A stretch of DNA of 64,000 nucleotides from CAYPPG01 sp964412555 (GCA_964412555.1 CAYPPG010000036.1:1-64000), one strand, 5' to 3'. Positions 39,834 to 49,559 are shown, counted from the first letter of the stretch. A program made the numbers and translations. Notes: generated by a model not told the origin, from the letters alone.

Positions 39834-40540
39834 GATGATTGTTTTTTCTCCTTTGACATGGATTGCCGGGGGGGACGATTCGAAACCGGAAGGGATGTAT
39901 CTGTATTGATATATAGGTTTTTCGGAATGACCATCCCGCTGGAAATAATCATTTTCATCGCTTCTTCCACCGTTAAATCTGTGACAATCAAATCTTCTTG
40001 AGGAACGATTAAATAAAAACCGGAAGTGGGATTCGGGGTTGTCGGCACAAAAACATACGCCAAGGGTTTGCCGATAGCCGTTTCGAATAAATTTTTGTCT
40101 TCTCCGGTTACAAAAGCCAACGAGTACAATCCTTGGCGTGGATATTCGATCAAGGCGACGCTTTCAAATATCCGGTTCCGTTTGCCCATAATGGATTCAC
40201 TGACTTGTTTCAATCCGTTATATATGGTCGAGATAAACGGAATTTTGATGAGAATGAACTCGACGAGATTCAACAGTTTTCGCCCAATATACATCTGGGT
40301 AATCAATCCGATAAAAGAAATGAGCGCCACTGTCAACAGAAATCCCATTCCATGTTCGATGGGATATAAAATCTCATATTTTTGAGCCAAGTTGGGAAAC
40401 CAGGAATCAAAAAAGTTGAAAATACCGATCACGATCCATATCGTGACCCCGAAAGGTACCACGACAAGCAATCCGGCAAAGAAATAATTTCTCAACTTTT
40501 GTAACTCATTTGAGAAAATACGTTTCATCGTAAGAAGCAT
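39830..40540 (-). CDS. DUF502 membrane protein
   Basis: The 236-residue product has two membrane helices ('YFFAGLLVVVPFGVTIWIVI' and 'GMGFLLTVALISFIGLITQM') and the DUF502 signature region 'IPFISTIYNGLKQVSESIMG', 'VALIEYPRQGLYSLAFVTGE', 'VFVPTTPNPTSGFYLIVPQE'. GAGGTGA precedes the ATG at 40540. The family is widespread in the inner membrane and not functionally assigned. The gene precedes and overlaps the DUF481 barrel gene and follows the CorC/HlyC-type gene at 40574, with 33 bp between. Confidence 0.85.
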   Translation of the reverse strand: MLLTMKRIFSNELQKLRNYFFAGLLVVVPFGVTIWIVIGIFNFFDSWFPNLAQKYEILYPIEHGMGFLLTVALISFIGLITQMYIGRKLLNLVEFILIKIPFISTIYNGLKQVSESIMGKRNRIFESVALIEYPRQGLYSLAFVTGEDKNLFETAIGKPLAYVFVPTTPNPTSGFYLIVPQEDLIVTDLTVEEAMKMIISSGMVIPKNLYINTDTSLPVSNRPPRQSMSKEKKQSS

Positions 40541-40573
40541 CTCATCACCTCAACCCCATGTCAAAACGTTCAA

Positions 40574-41920
40574 TCAATGAACTGAATTTCCTGAGCCATT
40601 CTCAGGATTGACTTCCACATCGAGAGGAATTTCAACTGCCGTGCGTTCGATCTTCACTTTTTCGATTTTCCGCTCATCGGAATCCAATATAGTAAAGTGT
40701 AAATTCAAATAATCAATTTCTTCACCGACTTTTGGTACATCTCCAATCAATGTTGTGATAAATCCCCCCAAAGTTTCCACATCTTCTTCGGGGAAATCCA
40801 CGTTCAGCAATTCCGACAACACGTCCAGATCGATTTTTGCATGAGCAATGATCGTACCATCCTCTTCGATTTCATAATCCGGTACTTCCACATCGAACTC
40901 ATCCTGAATATCTCCGACGATTTCTTCGAGGACATCTTCTATTGTAACGAGTCCGGAGGTGGTTCCGTATTCATCGACAACGATAGCGATGTGATTTTTT
41001 TCTTTTTTGAACGTTTCCAGAAGATCGCTGACCTTCTTAGTTTTCGGAATGAACAACGGGGGACGAATGATTTCCCGTAATTTAAACGATTCTTCGTTGT
41101 TGTTTTCTACCCGGAGAAGGTCCTTGACATACAAAATACCGACAATTTGATCCAAATCCTGCTCAAAGACAGGAATTCTGGAATGTCCGTGCTTGATGAC
41201 TTCCTTTCGCAGTTCTTCCAAACCGATATCCACGGAGATGGCGTGGAAATCCACGCGCGGTGTCATGATTTCTTTTACCACCGTCTCGCCGAAGTCGATA
41301 ATGCTGTGAATCATCTCCCGTTCTTCTTCTTCCAGAAGACCTTCCCGCTCGCTCATTTCGATGAGAGCACGAACATCGTCTTCCGTTAAAAGAGGCACTT
41401 CTTTGATTTTCGGACCACCGAATAAACGGATGACTCCACTCGAAAGGAAAAGAAAAACAACGATCAAAGGACGCAGAACACGATAAAAGATATCCAGCGG
41501 CCCGATGGCCAATAAGGAAATCCGAACAGCGTGTTCTTTACAATACGTTTTGGGAATGATTTCACCGAAAATTAAAAGTAAAAAAGTGGTCAGTCCGACG
41601 GCAAGCGCCGAACCAAACGCCGTCGCATTGCTCACTTCATACCATTCCCGCAATACGCGCTCACAGATATTCGCCGCTGTGACGGAAGCCAGGATGTTGA
41701 CAAAATTATTTCCCACAAGAATCGTTGCCAAAAACCGATTCGGATCGTCAAGCCATGGCTCCAGTTTTTTATAGGAATCTTCTCCTTCACTGAACAACCT
41801 TTTGACTCGTAATTTTGTCATGGAAGTCAGCGCCGTTTCAGAACCGGAAAAACAAGCGGATACACACAAACAAATGAAAAAAATCACACCTTGAATCAGT
41901 AAATAATACGAACTGTCCAT
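40574..41920 (-). CDS. CorC/HlyC-family membrane protein (CNNM-type, DUF21-CBS-CBS-CorC domain)
   Basis: This 448-residue protein has a DUF21 membrane domain (about 1-190: 'LCVSACFSGSETALTSMTKL', 'ILVGNNFVNILASVTAAN', 'FGEIIPKTYCKEHAVR'). Two CBS domains follow (about 215-340: 'IMTPRVDFHAISVDIGLEEL', 'IAIVVDEYGTTSGLVTIED'), then a C-terminal CorC_HlyC domain ('TLGGFITTLIGDVPKVGEEI'). Such proteins are linked to Mg2+ and Co2+ efflux. The gene follows ybeY in the phoH-HD-ybeY operon, its usual place in many bacteria, which supports housekeeping. Confidence 0.9.
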   Translation of the reverse strand: MDSSYYLLIQGVIFFICLCVSACFSGSETALTSMTKLRVKRLFSEGEDSYKKLEPWLDDPNRFLATILVGNNFVNILASVTAANICERVLREWYEVSNATAFGSALAVGLTTFLLLIFGEIIPKTYCKEHAVRISLLAIGPLDIFYRVLRPLIVVFLFLSSGVIRLFGGPKIKEVPLLTEDDVRALIEMSEREGLLEEEEREMIHSIIDFGETVVKEIMTPRVDFHAISVDIGLEELRKEVIKHGHSRIPVFEQDLDQIVGILYVKDLLRVENNNEESFKLREIIRPPLFIPKTKKVSDLLETFKKEKNHIAIVVDEYGTTSGLVTIEDVLEEIVGDIQDEFDVEVPDYEIEEDGTIIAHAKIDLDVLSELLNVDFPEEDVETLGGFITTLIGDVPKVGEEIDYLNLHFTILDSDERKIEKVKIERTAVEIPLDVEVNPENGSGNSVH

Positions 41921-41946
41921 GTTTGATTCGACGTATGCGGATTACG

Positions 41947-42450
41947 TCAATCGGCCCTCCCTTCCTGATTCTCTCCGTTGTCCGCCTTTACCATAAGTCC
42001 ATCCGGTACATAAGTCACCCCTTTTCGCTCTAGTTTTTCCCGTAGCGTGGTTTCGATTCCAAACCATTGATTGTTTTCCTCATTGTCGTGGTCATATCCT
42101 AATACGTGTAAAAATCCATGAAAGATCAACTCATCGATTTCATCCCCCAACGAATGTTCGTAAGCGAGAGATTGGCGTTTCGCGGTCTCTGCTGAAATCA
42201 CGATATCTCCCAGCACATGATTTTGGCCGACCGGTTCTCCTTCTCGTAATGAGAATGTCAATACATCAGTCGCTTTGTCGACTCCTCGATAGTCTCGGTT
42301 GAGACACTGAATTTCCTGGTCGTCTACAATGACAATCCCCAATTCCGCCTCGTTTTCCCCCACTAGTTCTATTAAATGTTCGGCAAAGATTCGATGACGT
42401 GGTTCATCGATCGGAATCGTGCCAATTTCTATATTCAACATTACACGCAT
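41947..42450 (-). CDS. ybeY: rRNA maturation endoribonuclease YbeY
   Basis: This 167-residue protein carries the zinc motif HGFLHVLGYDH (H-G-x-L-H-x3-D-H type; about residues 110-120) in 'DELIFHGFLHVLGYDHDNEE'. It also has the preceding family region 'IVDDQEIQCLNRDYRGVDKA' and 'TDVLTFSLREG' and 'LGDIVISAETA'. YbeY acts in 16S rRNA 3'-end maturation and 70S quality control. CAGGA upstream of the ATG at 42450 supports this start. It lies between the HD-domain membrane gene (20-bp gap) and the CorC/HlyC-type gene. Confidence 0.92.
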   Translation of the reverse strand: MRVMLNIEIGTIPIDEPRHRIFAEHLIELVGENEAELGIVIVDDQEIQCLNRDYRGVDKATDVLTFSLREGEPVGQNHVLGDIVISAETAKRQSLAYEHSLGDEIDELIFHGFLHVLGYDHDNEENNQWFGIETTLREKLERKGVTYVPDGLMVKADNGENQEGRAD

Positions 42451-42470
42451 GGTGCGTTTCCTGGACCGGT

Positions 42471-44990
42471 TCAGGCTGTTTCTTTCAGTGTTTTCCCGGC
42501 TTCACTTTTTCCTTTTTGAGATTTCTCGCCCTCTTTTTTCTCTTTGAAAGCCGTCGGTTTGACATCTTGAATATACTCGCCTTTTTCTTTTTTCCCTTCT
42601 GTATCATCCTCTTTTTCTTTCGAAGGGGGAAGAGTCGGGTACACAATTCGTTGATGGAGCATATGCATAATCGATCCCGAAAAAGATAAAAAGAGTGTAT
42701 GCAAATCTTCCAAAGTCAAATTACACTGATCGAATTGTTCGTCCATAAATTTTTCATTGATGAGTTTGCGAACCAGTTGCCGCACTTCCCGTTCCGAGCC
42801 GCTTTCCAATGTCCGTGAGGCGGCTTCGATGGAATCGGCCAACATCAGTATCGCCGTCTCCTTCGATTGGGGCTTCGGGCCGGGATACCGGAAGTCCTCT
42901 TCCTTGACCGTGCCTTCCGTTTCCTGATTGGCCAATGCTTCGTGATAGAAATATGTCATCAACGTTGTCCCGTGATGTTCGGGGATAAAATCACTGATGA
43001 CTTTCGGGAGGTTGTATTGTTTCGCCAATTCCAAGCCGTATTTCACATGATTGCGGATAATCAAGCAACTCATATTCGGAGAAAGTTTCGAATGTTTCGC
43101 TTTTTCTGCGCTGGTATGCTGATTTTCAACAAAATATTGAGGTTTGACGATTTTCCCGATATCGTGATAATAACAACCGACGCGAACCAGCAAGGCATTC
43201 GCGCCAATGGCTTCGGCCGCCGATTCCGCCATGGTGGCTACTCGCATCGTATGCTGATAGGAACCCGGTGCTTCTTGTTCAAGGCGTTGCAATAGTTCGT
43301 TCTTTTGGCTGAGTTCCAATAACTTTATATCGGTAGCCACACCGAACATGTCCTCAAAAAGGGGTAAAAGCGCAATGGATAAGATAGAGACCAAGGCTCC
43401 GTTGACAGCTCCCCAAATCAAAGCATATTTCAATTCATCGACATGATCCAACAATTGCTCGAACGTTTCGTAGTGCGGAAGAGCCAAGGTTAGGATGAGA
43501 ATCCCCGCCAAGATCATCACGCCGCCACCGGCTCGGTACAGATCACTTCGCTGCCTGATTCGTGTGACCGCGAAAATCGCGGCGCATGCGGTGAAAATTG
43601 CGACAAGAATGTAAGACAAAGTCAGCATTTCCAATCCGCGATTCAGGGCAATCCCCATATAGACAGAGGTGAACGTACATGAAAATGCGGCCAAACGAGC
43701 GCCTGCCAAGATAGTCAGAATCACTCCCAGCGCTCCCATCGGGACACAATATCCAACCTGTTTCAGGGTATTGCTTCCCAAATCCAACATGGCAAGATGA
43801 GCGCATATTCTCGCCAGAAATAAAATCATAATCATTGCAGCAAAAACGACTGCGATTTTATGGGTGTCTTTGACAATCTCATGGTGGTACATTTTCAGAA
43901 ATTGCAAGACGATCAAAACAAAGAACACGGCTAATACAAAATATCCTGTTTCGACAGCCGGAGAAATCTGCATTTTTTCCTGCAGTGCCTTCAATTTCGT
44001 CAGATGGTCGTAGGTAACGATTCTCCCTTTTCCGATGATGGTTTCATCCTTGGCGACATGTACTTTGATCGGAGAAATATTCTCACGCTTTTCTTGGCGG
44101 CGCTTTTCCGTTAATTCCTGATCATAAATCAAGGTCGGTCCCTTAAAGGCGGCAAGGACCAGTTCATTGGCCAACTGGCGGGCTGCCAAGTCATCGGGTT
44201 TCGGAAAGGAATTCGAGATCAATCGATTAAATTGTACGAAAAATTCTTCTTCCGATTTGATCTCTTCCACCTTCGGAAAAACCATTTCTTTGCCTTCCGG
44301 ATCGACAAAAGTTACTCCCACGGTTATTGACGGAGACTTATTCTCACCGGATTCGTTTTGCAAATTCCGAATCACACTGACATCATCGGCTATACCTCTT
44401 CCTTTCGCTATCTGTATATGAGTAATGAGCGAGGACCAAAAGGCATCGTAATCCTTATAAAAATGAAGACTTTGATAAAGGGTATTCGGTATTTTTTCTT
44501 GCAATTCCTCATTCAGTTCAAAAGACCGATTTGGAAGTTCAATTCCCGCTTTCTCCAAAACGGTTTTCGCCCATGTTTCGACGTCCATTTCTTGTTCAAG
44601 TGGTGTTGCTTTTGCTACTGCTGAAAGATTACGGATCGTATCGATCAAATGCGATTCTTTTTCTGCTTGAATACGATACACAGGACTAACCAACGATTCC
44701 GCATTTTTTCGTTTTTGGGCGGTGGCCTCTTCATCCACATAGGCATATTCGATAGGGGATGTTACAACTTGTTGAGAGGGCATACCGACTTGAAATCCGC
44801 TAAAATCATCAACGGCGGGGGGACGAATGAGGAAAAAAATGACTAGAACCGTGACGAATAAGGTGAGAGGATAAGCAATTCGTTCCCTGACATTATTCCA
44901 AACGTTTCCAAAGGATTTTCTGAAAGAACGAAAACTCTTTGAAAAAGGTATTTGGCTTTTCTTATCAGAAGGACGTTTTTTTTCAGTCAT
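42471..44990 (-). CDS. 7TM-HD (PgpH-like) membrane phosphohydrolase
   Basis: This 839-residue protein has one N-terminal membrane helix, a large extracytoplasmic domain (about 70-330), seven membrane helices (about 335-560: 'GYFVLAVFFVLIVLQFLKMY' onward) and a cytoplasmic HD domain. The HD domain has 'GSYQHTMRVATMAESAAEAI', 'VGCYYHDIGKIVKPQYF' (HDIGK) and 'IPEHHGTTLMTYFYHEALA'. In Listeria and cyanobacteria this family (PgpH) breaks down cyclic di-AMP. The position between phoH and ybeY is the standard one. The C-terminal 60 residues are a Lys/Glu-rich tail. No cyclic di-AMP synthase is in the window, so the substrate is inferred. Confidence 0.9.
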   Translation of the reverse strand: MTEKKRPSDKKSQIPFSKSFRSFRKSFGNVWNNVRERIAYPLTLFVTVLVIFFLIRPPAVDDFSGFQVGMPSQQVVTSPIEYAYVDEEATAQKRKNAESLVSPVYRIQAEKESHLIDTIRNLSAVAKATPLEQEMDVETWAKTVLEKAGIELPNRSFELNEELQEKIPNTLYQSLHFYKDYDAFWSSLITHIQIAKGRGIADDVSVIRNLQNESGENKSPSITVGVTFVDPEGKEMVFPKVEEIKSEEEFFVQFNRLISNSFPKPDDLAARQLANELVLAAFKGPTLIYDQELTEKRRQEKRENISPIKVHVAKDETIIGKGRIVTYDHLTKLKALQEKMQISPAVETGYFVLAVFFVLIVLQFLKMYHHEIVKDTHKIAVVFAAMIMILFLARICAHLAMLDLGSNTLKQVGYCVPMGALGVILTILAGARLAAFSCTFTSVYMGIALNRGLEMLTLSYILVAIFTACAAIFAVTRIRQRSDLYRAGGGVMILAGILILTLALPHYETFEQLLDHVDELKYALIWGAVNGALVSILSIALLPLFEDMFGVATDIKLLELSQKNELLQRLEQEAPGSYQHTMRVATMAESAAEAIGANALLVRVGCYYHDIGKIVKPQYFVENQHTSAEKAKHSKLSPNMSCLIIRNHVKYGLELAKQYNLPKVISDFIPEHHGTTLMTYFYHEALANQETEGTVKEEDFRYPGPKPQSKETAILMLADSIEAASRTLESGSEREVRQLVRKLINEKFMDEQFDQCNLTLEDLHTLFLSFSGSIMHMLHQRIVYPTLPPSKEKEDDTEGKKEKGEYIQDVKPTAFKEKKEGEKSQKGKSEAGKTLKETA

Positions 44991-45131
44991 CAGATTGATG
45001 GTTACCTCTAAAGGTCAAGGTTTGACAATTCATGCCTTCGCCTTTCCTTACCTGCAACAGAATGATTGTTCTCTCCATACGAGCGATTGATTCGGTTTTC
45101 TTCTGTTAAAAACTAAGGTTCTCAATTTCGG

Positions 45132-46163
45132 TTATAATTCCGACATCCTATTGGATGGTTTCGAACCGTTTTCCGGAGCGCATTCTTGACCATTGATTTC
45201 ATAGGCTTCAATGATCTTTTGGACAAGTGGGTGGCGAACGACGTCGTGTTTTCCTAAATACACGAAAGATATACCATCAATATCTTTCAGAAGGTTACTC
45301 ACTTCGACCAATCCGCTTTTTCGTCCTTGAGGCAAATCGATCTGCGTAATATCGCCTGTAATAATCGCTTTTGATTCGAATCCCAAGCGAGTCAGAAACA
45401 TCTTCATCTGTTCGCTGGTCGCATTTTGAGCTTCATCGAGGATAACGAACGAATCATTCAGCGTTCTACCGCGCATATAGGCCAAAGGAGCGATTTCAAC
45501 CGTTCCCTGCATTACATACCGTTGGACAAGGTCCGAATGAAGCATATCATACAAGGCGTCATACAAGGGACGTAAAAATGGATCGACTTTCGCTTGAAGG
45601 TCGCCCGGTAAAAATCCCAACGATTCACCGGCTTCCACCGCAGGCCGGGCCAATACAATTCTTCGGACCAGTTTTCTCTCCAACGCGGATACGGCGGCGG
45701 CCATAGCCAAATAAGTCTTTCCTGTCCCTGCGGGTCCGATTCCGAATACAATGTCATTTTCTGCGATCGCATGAAGATATTGCCGTTGGCCGAATGTCTT
45801 CGGTTTGATCACACCCTTTTTTCCGCGTAGCGGCATTGTGATCGGCGCAAAAACTTGGGTAGCCGGAGAATCCGTATTTTGTTTATTCGAGAGTGCAAGA
45901 ATATATTCCACATCTCGTTTCGTAACTCGGTCTCCCTGCCGAACCAGTTTGATCAGTTCCTCCAAAACGGAGATGATCCCGGAAACCTCATCAGGATGGC
46001 CATGAACGGCGATCGTATCGCCCCGTGGAATTATTTTTGCCGAATAATGACTTTGAATCAGGCGTAAATTTTCATCCCGCGCTCCACATAAATCTTGGAT
46101 TTCTTCCACATTGATCAAATTGATCGTCTGTTTGATTTCGGTCGGTTTTTCGAATGTTTGCAT
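45132..46163 (-). CDS. phoH: PhoH-family ATPase
   Basis: This 343-residue protein has an N-terminal KH-like part (residues 1-90, 'ARDENLRLIQSHYSAKIIPR') and the PhoH ATPase. Walker A is 'FGIGPAGTGKTYLAMAAAVS', followed by 'VLARPAVEAGESLGFLPGD', Walker B 'FVILDEAQNATSEQMKMF', and 'AIITGDITQIDLP'. PhoH/PhoL is thought to act with YbeY in RNA metabolism, and it is first in that operon here. Upstream, AAAGGAGG is 19 nt from this ATG. Between them lies a 3-codon frame (ATG GGT TAT TAA, 46168-46179), so initiation may involve restart. Confidence 0.92.
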   Translation of the reverse strand: MQTFEKPTEIKQTINLINVEEIQDLCGARDENLRLIQSHYSAKIIPRGDTIAVHGHPDEVSGIISVLEELIKLVRQGDRVTKRDVEYILALSNKQNTDSPATQVFAPITMPLRGKKGVIKPKTFGQRQYLHAIAENDIVFGIGPAGTGKTYLAMAAAVSALERKLVRRIVLARPAVEAGESLGFLPGDLQAKVDPFLRPLYDALYDMLHSDLVQRYVMQGTVEIAPLAYMRGRTLNDSFVILDEAQNATSEQMKMFLTRLGFESKAIITGDITQIDLPQGRKSGLVEVSNLLKDIDGISFVYLGKHDVVRHPLVQKIIEAYEINGQECAPENGSKPSNRMSEL

Positions 46164-46386
46164 GGTCTTAATAACCCATGTTCCTCCTTTGTCCGTATGA
46201 GGTGATGGATTGATTTAAAATGTGGCTGGCAAAACATGAATTTAGTTTGAAAGTTGATTCATAAGTTCTTGATTTGGTTGAGATTGAAAAAATCCAATTT
46301 CGAGCGAATTCTTGAGTCTGTAAGGTTATTATTTTGCATGAATCGTCATTCTTTTTATCCCGAAACCGGAGATCAATAAACAACAA

Positions 46387-46441
46387 AAGCTCCAGTTTAC
46401 AATTCATTTTGCCGCTTAGAACTGGAGCTTCCTTCTTTTTT
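46387..46441 (-). terminator. Hairpin terminator downstream of the polyphosphate kinase-type gene
   Basis: Perfect 11-bp arms AAGCTCCAGTT (46387-46397) and AACTGGAGCTT (46420-46430) enclose a 22-nt loop. On the minus strand the stem is followed by TTTTGTTGTTTATT, suiting termination of the gene at 46545-48035. On the plus strand a T-rich tract (46431-46441) also follows, so it may work both ways. Apart from this hairpin and the phoH leader, 46164-46544 shows no gene. Confidence 0.65.
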
Positions 46442-46544
46442 CTTGTATACAGTTCTACCGGAAGATTCGCTTCCGTCTCTCCTAGATTTTCGTTCATATT
46501 AATTGAAGTCTAGCAAAGGGAAAAAACGTTGTCAATCAATATTT

Positions 46545-48035
46545 TTATGCAATCTTGGCTTCTATCGCCGAAATGATGGTTTTTAACGCTCTTATTCTAG
46601 CCCATAGTTTACAATTTCCTTCCACAATAGTCCAAGGCGCATAGTTTGTGCTGGTCCGCTCGATCATTTCATTGACAGCTGCGGCGTAAAGGTCCCATTT
46701 TTCGCGGTTGCGCCAATCTTCCTCCGTTAGTTTGTGTTTTTTATGAGGAATATGTTCACGTTCTTCGAAACGCTTTAATTGCTCCTCTTTGCTGATATGC
46801 AGCCAAAACTTGATGATAATCGTGCCGTAATGAGCGAGGTGACGCTCAAATTCATTGATTTCAAAGAAGGCTCGTTTCCATTCTTCTTCTTGACAAAAAC
46901 CCTCGATTCGCTCGACCATGACGCGTCCATACCAGGAACGGTCGAATATGGCAAAATGCCCTCCTTTTGGCAAATGCTTCCAAAAGCGCCATAAATAATG
47001 ATGAGTGGCTTCTTCCCCCTGCGGTGCGGCAATCGGAATCACCGAATAGCCGCGTGGATCCAATTTTTCTGTTACCCGCTTGATATTGCCTCCTTTTCCA
47101 GCTGCATCCCACCCTTCATAGACGATCACAACCGGTGTTCGTTGTGTAAAACATATGAATTCCAATTGCCGCAACCGTTTTTGGCAGGTATCCAATTCGT
47201 CCCGATATTCCGCTCGTTCCAGAGATTTTGAGAGATCCGACCGGTCCAAAATACTGACTGCACTCGGATTCTTGATTTCATGGGACGTCGGTACCCCGCT
47301 GACATAAGTCACCTTTCGGCTGCCTTCCTGCAATACCCGATCCAATGTTTCAACTATGGTTCTGGCAATATGAATCCGGCGATGACGCCTATCCGTAGCG
47401 GCGACAAAAGTCCAGGGGGCGTAGGGGGTATCGGTTTCCACAAATATTTCATCGGCAACGGACATATATTGCTTGAATTTTTTGTGAATTATCCAGTCAT
47501 CTTCCGTTACCCGCCACCCTTCATAGGAACTTTTTTCCATTTTTTTGAAGCGTTTTTTCTGCTCTTTTTTGTCAATGTGCAGCCAAAATTTGAGCAAAAT
47601 CAATCCATCATCCACCAGTTGCCGTTCGAATTGCTTGATCTCGTCTTTCCGGAGACTCCAATTGTGGTCATCCAGCGCCTGATTGACACGCTCTGTAATA
47701 ATGGGCATATACCATCCGCAATCGTAAATCCCGATTTGTCCTTTTCCCGGAATATTCAACCAGAAACGCCATAGAAAAGGCCGCAACTGTTCTTCTTCCG
47801 TCATTATCAAGCGGGTTAAATGCACTTTGAATCCTCTCGGATCGAGGGGAGCGGCAACATGGGAGATACTGTCTCCTTTACCCGAAGCCTCCATTCCCTC
47901 AAACAATATGAGTACAGGCCTTCGACTTTCAATTAACTTTTGTTGCAAATCCCGCAAACGGTCTTTTAGTGGTGAGTTGAATTCCTTGTATTTCTCTTTC
48001 TTCAAAGATTGCTTCAAATCCAAGCTTTCCAGCAT
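46545..48035 (-). CDS. pap: Two-domain PPK2: polyphosphate:AMP phosphotransferase
   Basis: This 496-residue protein has two PPK2 kinase domains. Domain 2 is complete: Walker A 'YEGWDAAGKGGNIKRV' (about 306-321), 'LDPRGYSVIPIAAP', and the Walker B/lid 'FDRSWYGRVMVERIEGF' (about 364-380). Domain 1 keeps a Walker A-like 'FEGMEASGKGDSISHV' (about 45-60) but has 'YDCGWYMPIITERV' in place of FDRSWYGRVLVERV, so the lid Arg and following residues are lost. Fused class II PPK2 enzymes phosphorylate AMP to ADP with polyphosphate, and the second domain carries the activity. It is monocistronic and divergent from asd. Confidence 0.9.
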   Translation of the reverse strand: MLESLDLKQSLKKEKYKEFNSPLKDRLRDLQQKLIESRRPVLILFEGMEASGKGDSISHVAAPLDPRGFKVHLTRLIMTEEEQLRPFLWRFWLNIPGKGQIGIYDCGWYMPIITERVNQALDDHNWSLRKDEIKQFERQLVDDGLILLKFWLHIDKKEQKKRFKKMEKSSYEGWRVTEDDWIIHKKFKQYMSVADEIFVETDTPYAPWTFVAATDRRHRRIHIARTIVETLDRVLQEGSRKVTYVSGVPTSHEIKNPSAVSILDRSDLSKSLERAEYRDELDTCQKRLRQLEFICFTQRTPVVIVYEGWDAAGKGGNIKRVTEKLDPRGYSVIPIAAPQGEEATHHYLWRFWKHLPKGGHFAIFDRSWYGRVMVERIEGFCQEEEWKRAFFEINEFERHLAHYGTIIIKFWLHISKEEQLKRFEEREHIPHKKHKLTEEDWRNREKWDLYAAAVNEMIERTSTNYAPWTIVEGNCKLWARIRALKTIISAIEAKIA

Positions 48036-48398
48036 CGTTCATCCCCTTTGTTTCATTGAGCATTCTGCCTTTCTCATGTTCAGTAAGGCCATTTGAACAC
48101 CACATCAATACATACAGGAAAACCATTCTTCCAAGATCCCATCTTCAATTGCTCATGATAATTTAACACAAAGTTCCTGTTAATCGAAAGTATGATACCC
48201 TATATTTAAACCTGAATGTAAAATTTCATCGATTTTTTTTAGAAAGAAACCCTTTTTAGGTGTAGGAGGCTCTCTTCATTGCAGATATACTTTAACGAAT
48301 ATGCGTAAATCAACACTGTAATTTCTATCGGTAGATGAACATACGCAACCGTTATCTAAACACTACACTAATTGGAGTTAATTGGAGAAAGCCGGATT
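48036..48398. other. Intergenic region between pap and asd
   Basis: This 363-bp AT-rich stretch lies between divergent genes and should hold both promoters. I see no open frame worth annotating, no tRNA and no strong hairpin. I checked it for a lysine riboswitch because of asd and found no convincing match. A TTG at 48372 in frame with asd is preceded by poor signals; the GGAG at 48384 serves the ATG at 48399. Confidence 0.5.
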
Positions 48399-49469
48399 AT
48401 GGAAAAGAAAAGATCAGCAATACTTGGCGCTACCGGAGTAGCAGGACAACAGTTTTTAGAAGCGCTTTTCGATCATCCGTGGATTGAAATATCGGGATTA
48501 TACGCCTCGGAACGTTCCATGGGGAAACCGTATGGAAAAGCCGCCACTTGGCATTCCCCGGAGATTCTCCCGGATAAAGTCGCAGAAATGATGGTGAAAA
48601 ACATCGATATCGTCGTGGATGAACTCGATCAGTACGATATCGTTTTTTCAGCGCTTCCCTCCGACGTGGCGGAAACCATCGAAGGCAAATGCGCAGCTCA
48701 TAAACCTGTGATCAGCACTGCTTCTGCATTTCGTTATAAAGACGATGTGCCGGTGCTCGTCCCTGAAGTGAACGCAGAACATGCTCCCCTCATCGAGAAG
48801 CAGAAAAAAGAGAGAGGGTGGAAGGGTTTTGTCGTTCCAGGCCCCAACTGTACCACGATGGGTTTAATCATCTCCTTGAAACCGATTCTTGACAGTTTTG
48901 GCATCAAAAAAGTGTTCATGACCTCATTGCAGGCACTCTCCGGCGCTGGTTATCCCGGGCATCCCGGAATGGATATTCTCGATAATGTCATTCCGTTTAT
49001 CAACAAAGAAGAAGGAAAAGTTGTCATTGAAACCGTGAAAACGTTAGGGAAATACGACAACGGAAAAGTGGACAACGCGGACTTCGGTGTGAGTTGTACC
49101 TGTACACGGGTTGCTACTCTCGATGGCCATATGCTTTCGATTTTTGTGGAAACCGAAAAAGAATGCACACCTGAGGACTTTAAAAATGCCATTCAGGAGT
49201 ATAACGCGAAATGCCGCGAAACCTTTGGAGATTTGCCCTCCGCACCGCAGGAAACCATTATCGTGAAGGAAGAAGACAACCGCCCGCAGCCCCGATTGGA
49301 TCGTGAACTTGGAGCCGGTATGTCAACCGTTGTCGGAAGAATTCGGCAAGATGAAGTATACGGTAAGAATGGTATTAAATACATCGCCCTTTCCCATAAT
49401 ACAAAACGAGGAGCGGCGAAGGGCGAATTGCTGGTCACAGAGTATTTGATGACCAAGGGATATTTGTAA
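48399..49469 (+). CDS. asd: Aspartate-semialdehyde dehydrogenase, archaeal/fungal type
   Basis: This 356-residue enzyme has the NADP-binding 'AILGATGVAGQQFLEAL', the catalytic Cys151 in 'VPGPNCTTMGLIISLKPI', 'LQALSGAGYPGHPGMD', and the active-site His244 in 'RVATLDGHMLSIFV'. The sequence follows the archaeal/fungal branch rather than the common bacterial one. It makes aspartate semialdehyde for lysine, threonine, methionine and diaminopimelate. GGAG lies 11 nt before the ATG at 48399. It stands alone, without lysC or dapA nearby. This branch occurs in scattered bacterial phyla including Planctomycetes-like groups, so horizontal origin is possible but not shown. Confidence 0.92.
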   Translation: MEKKRSAILGATGVAGQQFLEALFDHPWIEISGLYASERSMGKPYGKAATWHSPEILPDKVAEMMVKNIDIVVDELDQYDIVFSALPSDVAETIEGKCAAHKPVISTASAFRYKDDVPVLVPEVNAEHAPLIEKQKKERGWKGFVVPGPNCTTMGLIISLKPILDSFGIKKVFMTSLQALSGAGYPGHPGMDILDNVIPFINKEEGKVVIETVKTLGKYDNGKVDNADFGVSCTCTRVATLDGHMLSIFVETEKECTPEDFKNAIQEYNAKCRETFGDLPSAPQETIIVKEEDNRPQPRLDRELGAGMSTVVGRIRQDEVYGKNGIKYIALSHNTKRGAAKGELLVTEYLMTKGYL

Positions 49470-49559
49470 ATCCCGATTTCTACGTTGCACAATAAGATGC
49501 AGGCGCGGTAGTTAAAGTATGGTTTCTTTTTGGAAATAGATATCTATTTACTGCTTTCT

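Noticed and set aside
46168..46497. 109-codon frame on the minus strand
   Set aside because: It spans a perfect 11-bp terminator-like hairpin, has no good ribosome binding site, and its composition is not protein-like. It also ends in the tiny MGY frame ahead of phoH.
48200..48398. Lysine riboswitch ahead of asd
   Set aside because: A GTGTAGGAGGCTCTC segment first looked suggestive, but the conserved lysine-riboswitch core and five-helix junction are not present.
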